A DNA stretch of 64,000 nucleotides from Bacillus_BE sp042263505 (GTDB lineage: Bacteria > Bacillota > Bacilli > Bacillales > Cytobacillaceae): contig NZ_JBHKFI010000006.1 of the NCBI RefSeq assembly GCF_042263505.1, positions 124,001-188,000 on the forward strand. The letters run 5' to 3'. The notes beneath the pieces are model-generated. The model saw only the letters and a list, made by a program, of their open reading frames with translations. It had not been told where the DNA came from and searched no databases. The position numbers and the translations under genes were made by a program. The first letter of the stretch is position 1; each line of letters begins with the position of its first letter. Shown here in pieces: positions 62,568-64,000 of this stretch.

Positions 62568-63521
62568 TTATCTAACAGCTACCGTTTGTTGCTTGGTTAA
62601 TTCATTTCCCAAAAACTTGGCCAATTTTAGCATGCCAAATTTACCGGCTGCCTTTTCAGCTTCGCTATTATAATTAGTATTTGTATTAATATCGTATGTG
62701 AATAATTCACCATCACTGTTTTTAATAAATTCAATTCCTGCAACTGTAATATTATTTGCTTTTAAAAACTCTTCATATTGTGTAATAATCGGTTCATTGA
62801 ACCCTTCAATAATCTGAAATTTTGGTTTTTCTTCAACTTGCTCCCCCACTGGACAAAATAGGTCTCCGATATTACAAGCATCTGCTGGGCAAAGCTCGAA
62901 ACCTCCTGATGTATCAACTTGAACGGCATAAAAAAACTTGCCGCCAATAAATTCGCATCGAGTAATCAAGTGATCAGGAGATTTTATATATTCTTGAATT
63001 AGTGTAATCCCATCTACAGGTTCGTCAAATGCAGATCCATAAACATATTGCTTTAATGCATCAACAGAATGAAATAATTGTACACCTAATCCTTTACCAG
63101 CACGATTATGCTTTGTAATAAATGAATTCGCTTCTAATCTTTCTGCTGCCTTGATTATTTGCTCTTTACCTACAGCTGCAATGGTTCTCGGAGTTTTTAT
63201 CCCTGCCTTAGTAAGCGCTGTATACTGTTTTACTTTGCTGAGCTCCAAATGAAGTGCACTTCTACCATTAAATACCTTACGATCATATTGTTCTAACCAT
63301 ACAAAGACCTGATCCGCGAATTCCGGTGCAAAGCGGTGATTACGAGTATGGGATGATGCACTCATTCGACTGTAAAATATTCCTTCCGGGGGCCTTGCAT
63401 TTAAATCAATTAAACCTTTATCTAAAAACCATTCCTCATAAGGAATATATAATTCTTCCAATCTTTTTGTTAAGTGCTCAGTCCACTCATTATTCTCATG
63501 GATAATATAAATCTTGCTCAT
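62568..63521 (-). CDS. RimK-like ATP-grasp ligase
   Basis: 317 residues, RimK-type layout: an N-terminal domain (KIYIIHENNEW), the ATP-grasp domain with ANSFITKHNRAGKGLGVQLF (phosphate loop near 130-148), LIQEYIKSPD, and metal ligands in AGIEFIKNSDGELFTYDIN followed by NTNTNY. Family members ligate an amino acid, often glutamate, to a carboxylate. Found beside flavin monooxygenases in some Bacillus, but the acceptor is unknown. A cysteine pair (LCPADACNIGDLFC, near 215-228) is unusual for RimK and might bind metal. It starts 30 nt after the upstream monooxygenase. Confidence 0.85.
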   Translation of the reverse strand: MSKIYIIHENNEWTEHLTKRLEELYIPYEEWFLDKGLIDLNARPPEGIFYSRMSASSHTRNHRFAPEFADQVFVWLEQYDRKVFNGRSALHLELSKVKQYTALTKAGIKTPRTIAAVGKEQIIKAAERLEANSFITKHNRAGKGLGVQLFHSVDALKQYVYGSAFDEPVDGITLIQEYIKSPDHLITRCEFIGGKFFYAVQVDTSGGFELCPADACNIGDLFCPVGEQVEEKPKFQIIEGFNEPIITQYEEFLKANNITVAGIEFIKNSDGELFTYDINTNTNYNSEAEKAAGKFGMLKLAKFLGNELTKQQTVAVR

Positions 63522-63551
63522 TTTTACACTCCCCTTTGATAACGGAATTAC

Positions 63552-64000
63552 CTATACCCTAGTCTTTTGACTTTTCGCTTCAACCAATGGTTTCACTTGA
63601 GTTGCAAAGCGTTCCATTTCTTCTAGATGCGGTGAGAATTGCAGGATAAATAAATCAAGACCTATTTTTTCAAATTCAACAATTCGCTCAGCAATTTGTT
63701 CCGGTGTTCCAACTAGATTTGGACGAAGACCACGGTTAGATACGGAATAATCTTTTCGAGCAATTTCAATTTCCAGTTGGGATTTACTGGTGAAATCATC
63801 ATACCCCGCATAACCACCTGATTCTTTTACATCTGTAATGCGCGCAAGTTCGGCTTGAGCTTCTTCTTCAGTATCACGGCAAATGACATAAGCCGCCATC
63901 CCAAATCTAGTAAACGGCTTCTTTCCTGCTTTTGCTTTTAAATGTTGCATTTCAGCAATTTTTTTCGCTATTTCTTCCACCGTGCCCCCATGCATTACAT
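63552..64000 (-). CDS. LLM flavin monooxygenase, SsuD/SfnG-like, partial
   Basis: The frame is open through the window edge, so only the C-terminal part (about 149 residues) is seen. Marks are MHGGTVEEIAKKIAEMQ, FGMAAYVICRDTEEEAQAEL, KDYSVSNRGLRPNLVGTPEQ and DLFILQFSPHLEEMERFA, of the alkanesulfonate or dimethylsulfone monooxygenase group. The true start lies outside. The ATP-grasp gene follows within 30 nt. Together with the two downstream oxidoreductases it forms a probable organosulfur-desulfurisation locus. Confidence 0.85.
   Translation of the reverse strand, partial: VMHGGTVEEIAKKIAEMQHLKAKAGKKPFTRFGMAAYVICRDTEEEAQAELARITDVKESGGYAGYDDFTSKSQLEIEIARKDYSVSNRGLRPNLVGTPEQIAERIVEFEKIGLDLFILQFSPHLEEMERFATQVKPLVEAKSQKTRV

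Noticed and set aside
1..64000. CRISPR array, prophage or intact insertion sequence
   Set aside because: No regularly spaced direct repeats, phage structural genes, integrase or transposase were found.

Overview
The window is AT-rich chromosomal DNA from an endospore-forming Bacillaceae (Bacillus sensu lato). Spore and sporulation genes (an SspH-type small acid-soluble protein, a CwlC-type amidase, a sporulenol-synthase-type cyclase) support this, as do AGGAGG ribosome sites, many strong intrinsic terminators, two SAM-I (S-box) leaders, a TPP leader and Bacillus-type families such as YitT, YppC, GlnK/GlnL and FbpA. I see no prophage, no intact transposase and no CRISPR array. Most of the window is core or lineage-specific metabolism.

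Layout. 1-1670 (minus): ferrous iron uptake, feoA plus a feoB split into a GTPase and a membrane protein that runs off the edge. 1894-5980 (minus): odhA-odhB. 6304-6908: a small Cys-rich protein and sspH. 6976-14953 (plus): an S-box-controlled methionine operon, metI-metC-yitJ-metH. 14958-15285: a 328-bp structured repeat, with a deleted second copy at 24762-24998. 15282-20889 (minus): hybrid kinase, CheR, REC-PAS-kinase. 21594-24526 (minus): an unknown protein, an aldo/keto reductase relic, tag, a CoxG-like protein and an FMN reductase. 25014-29638 (plus): DUF1450, MFS efflux, YitT, a small acidic ORF and an EmrE-like permease. 29668-34690: CwlC amidase, subtilase, SGNH esterase, alpha/beta hydrolase and DUF4395. 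34709-37095 (minus): pssA, a CBO0543-like protein and yppC. 37163-39247 (plus): sporulenol synthase and DUF4023. 39326-43783 (minus): CoA hydrolase/transferase, aspA and dcuA. 44182-47947 (plus): a GlnK/GlnL-type two-component system and a divergent pyruvate kinase. 48247-55088: a GH65 phosphorylase, a three-gene sugar ABC importer without ATPase, and a divergent AraC regulator. 55333-58598 (minus, mostly): DinB, TPP-controlled thiT, small proteins, and an S-box-controlled FbpA-like/hydrolase pair. 59335-59553: tRNA-Arg(CCT) and an upstream fragment of it. 59842-64000 (minus): sulfonate/sulfone-type sulfur scavenging (NtaA-like and SsuD/SfnG-like flavin monooxygenases, an SfnB-like dehydrogenase, an ATP-grasp ligase).

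The genes form a few linked themes. Sulfur and methionine appear three times (met operon, second S-box operon, flavin monooxygenase cluster). The dcuA-aspA pair has an exact TGTGA-N6-TCACA Fnr/Crp-type box and lies divergent to a GlnK/GlnL-type system, suggesting oxygen- and amino-acid-responsive fumarate/aspartate exchange. The sugar importer, GH65 enzyme and AraC regulator form one disaccharide utilisation unit.

The most unusual items are the two TTTAT-bounded structured repeats, whose hairpin loops are mutually complementary; the thiT leader, with three matching 8-nt segments that spell out a switch; the S-box before an FbpA-like small gene; and the isolated tRNA-Arg D-arm copy.
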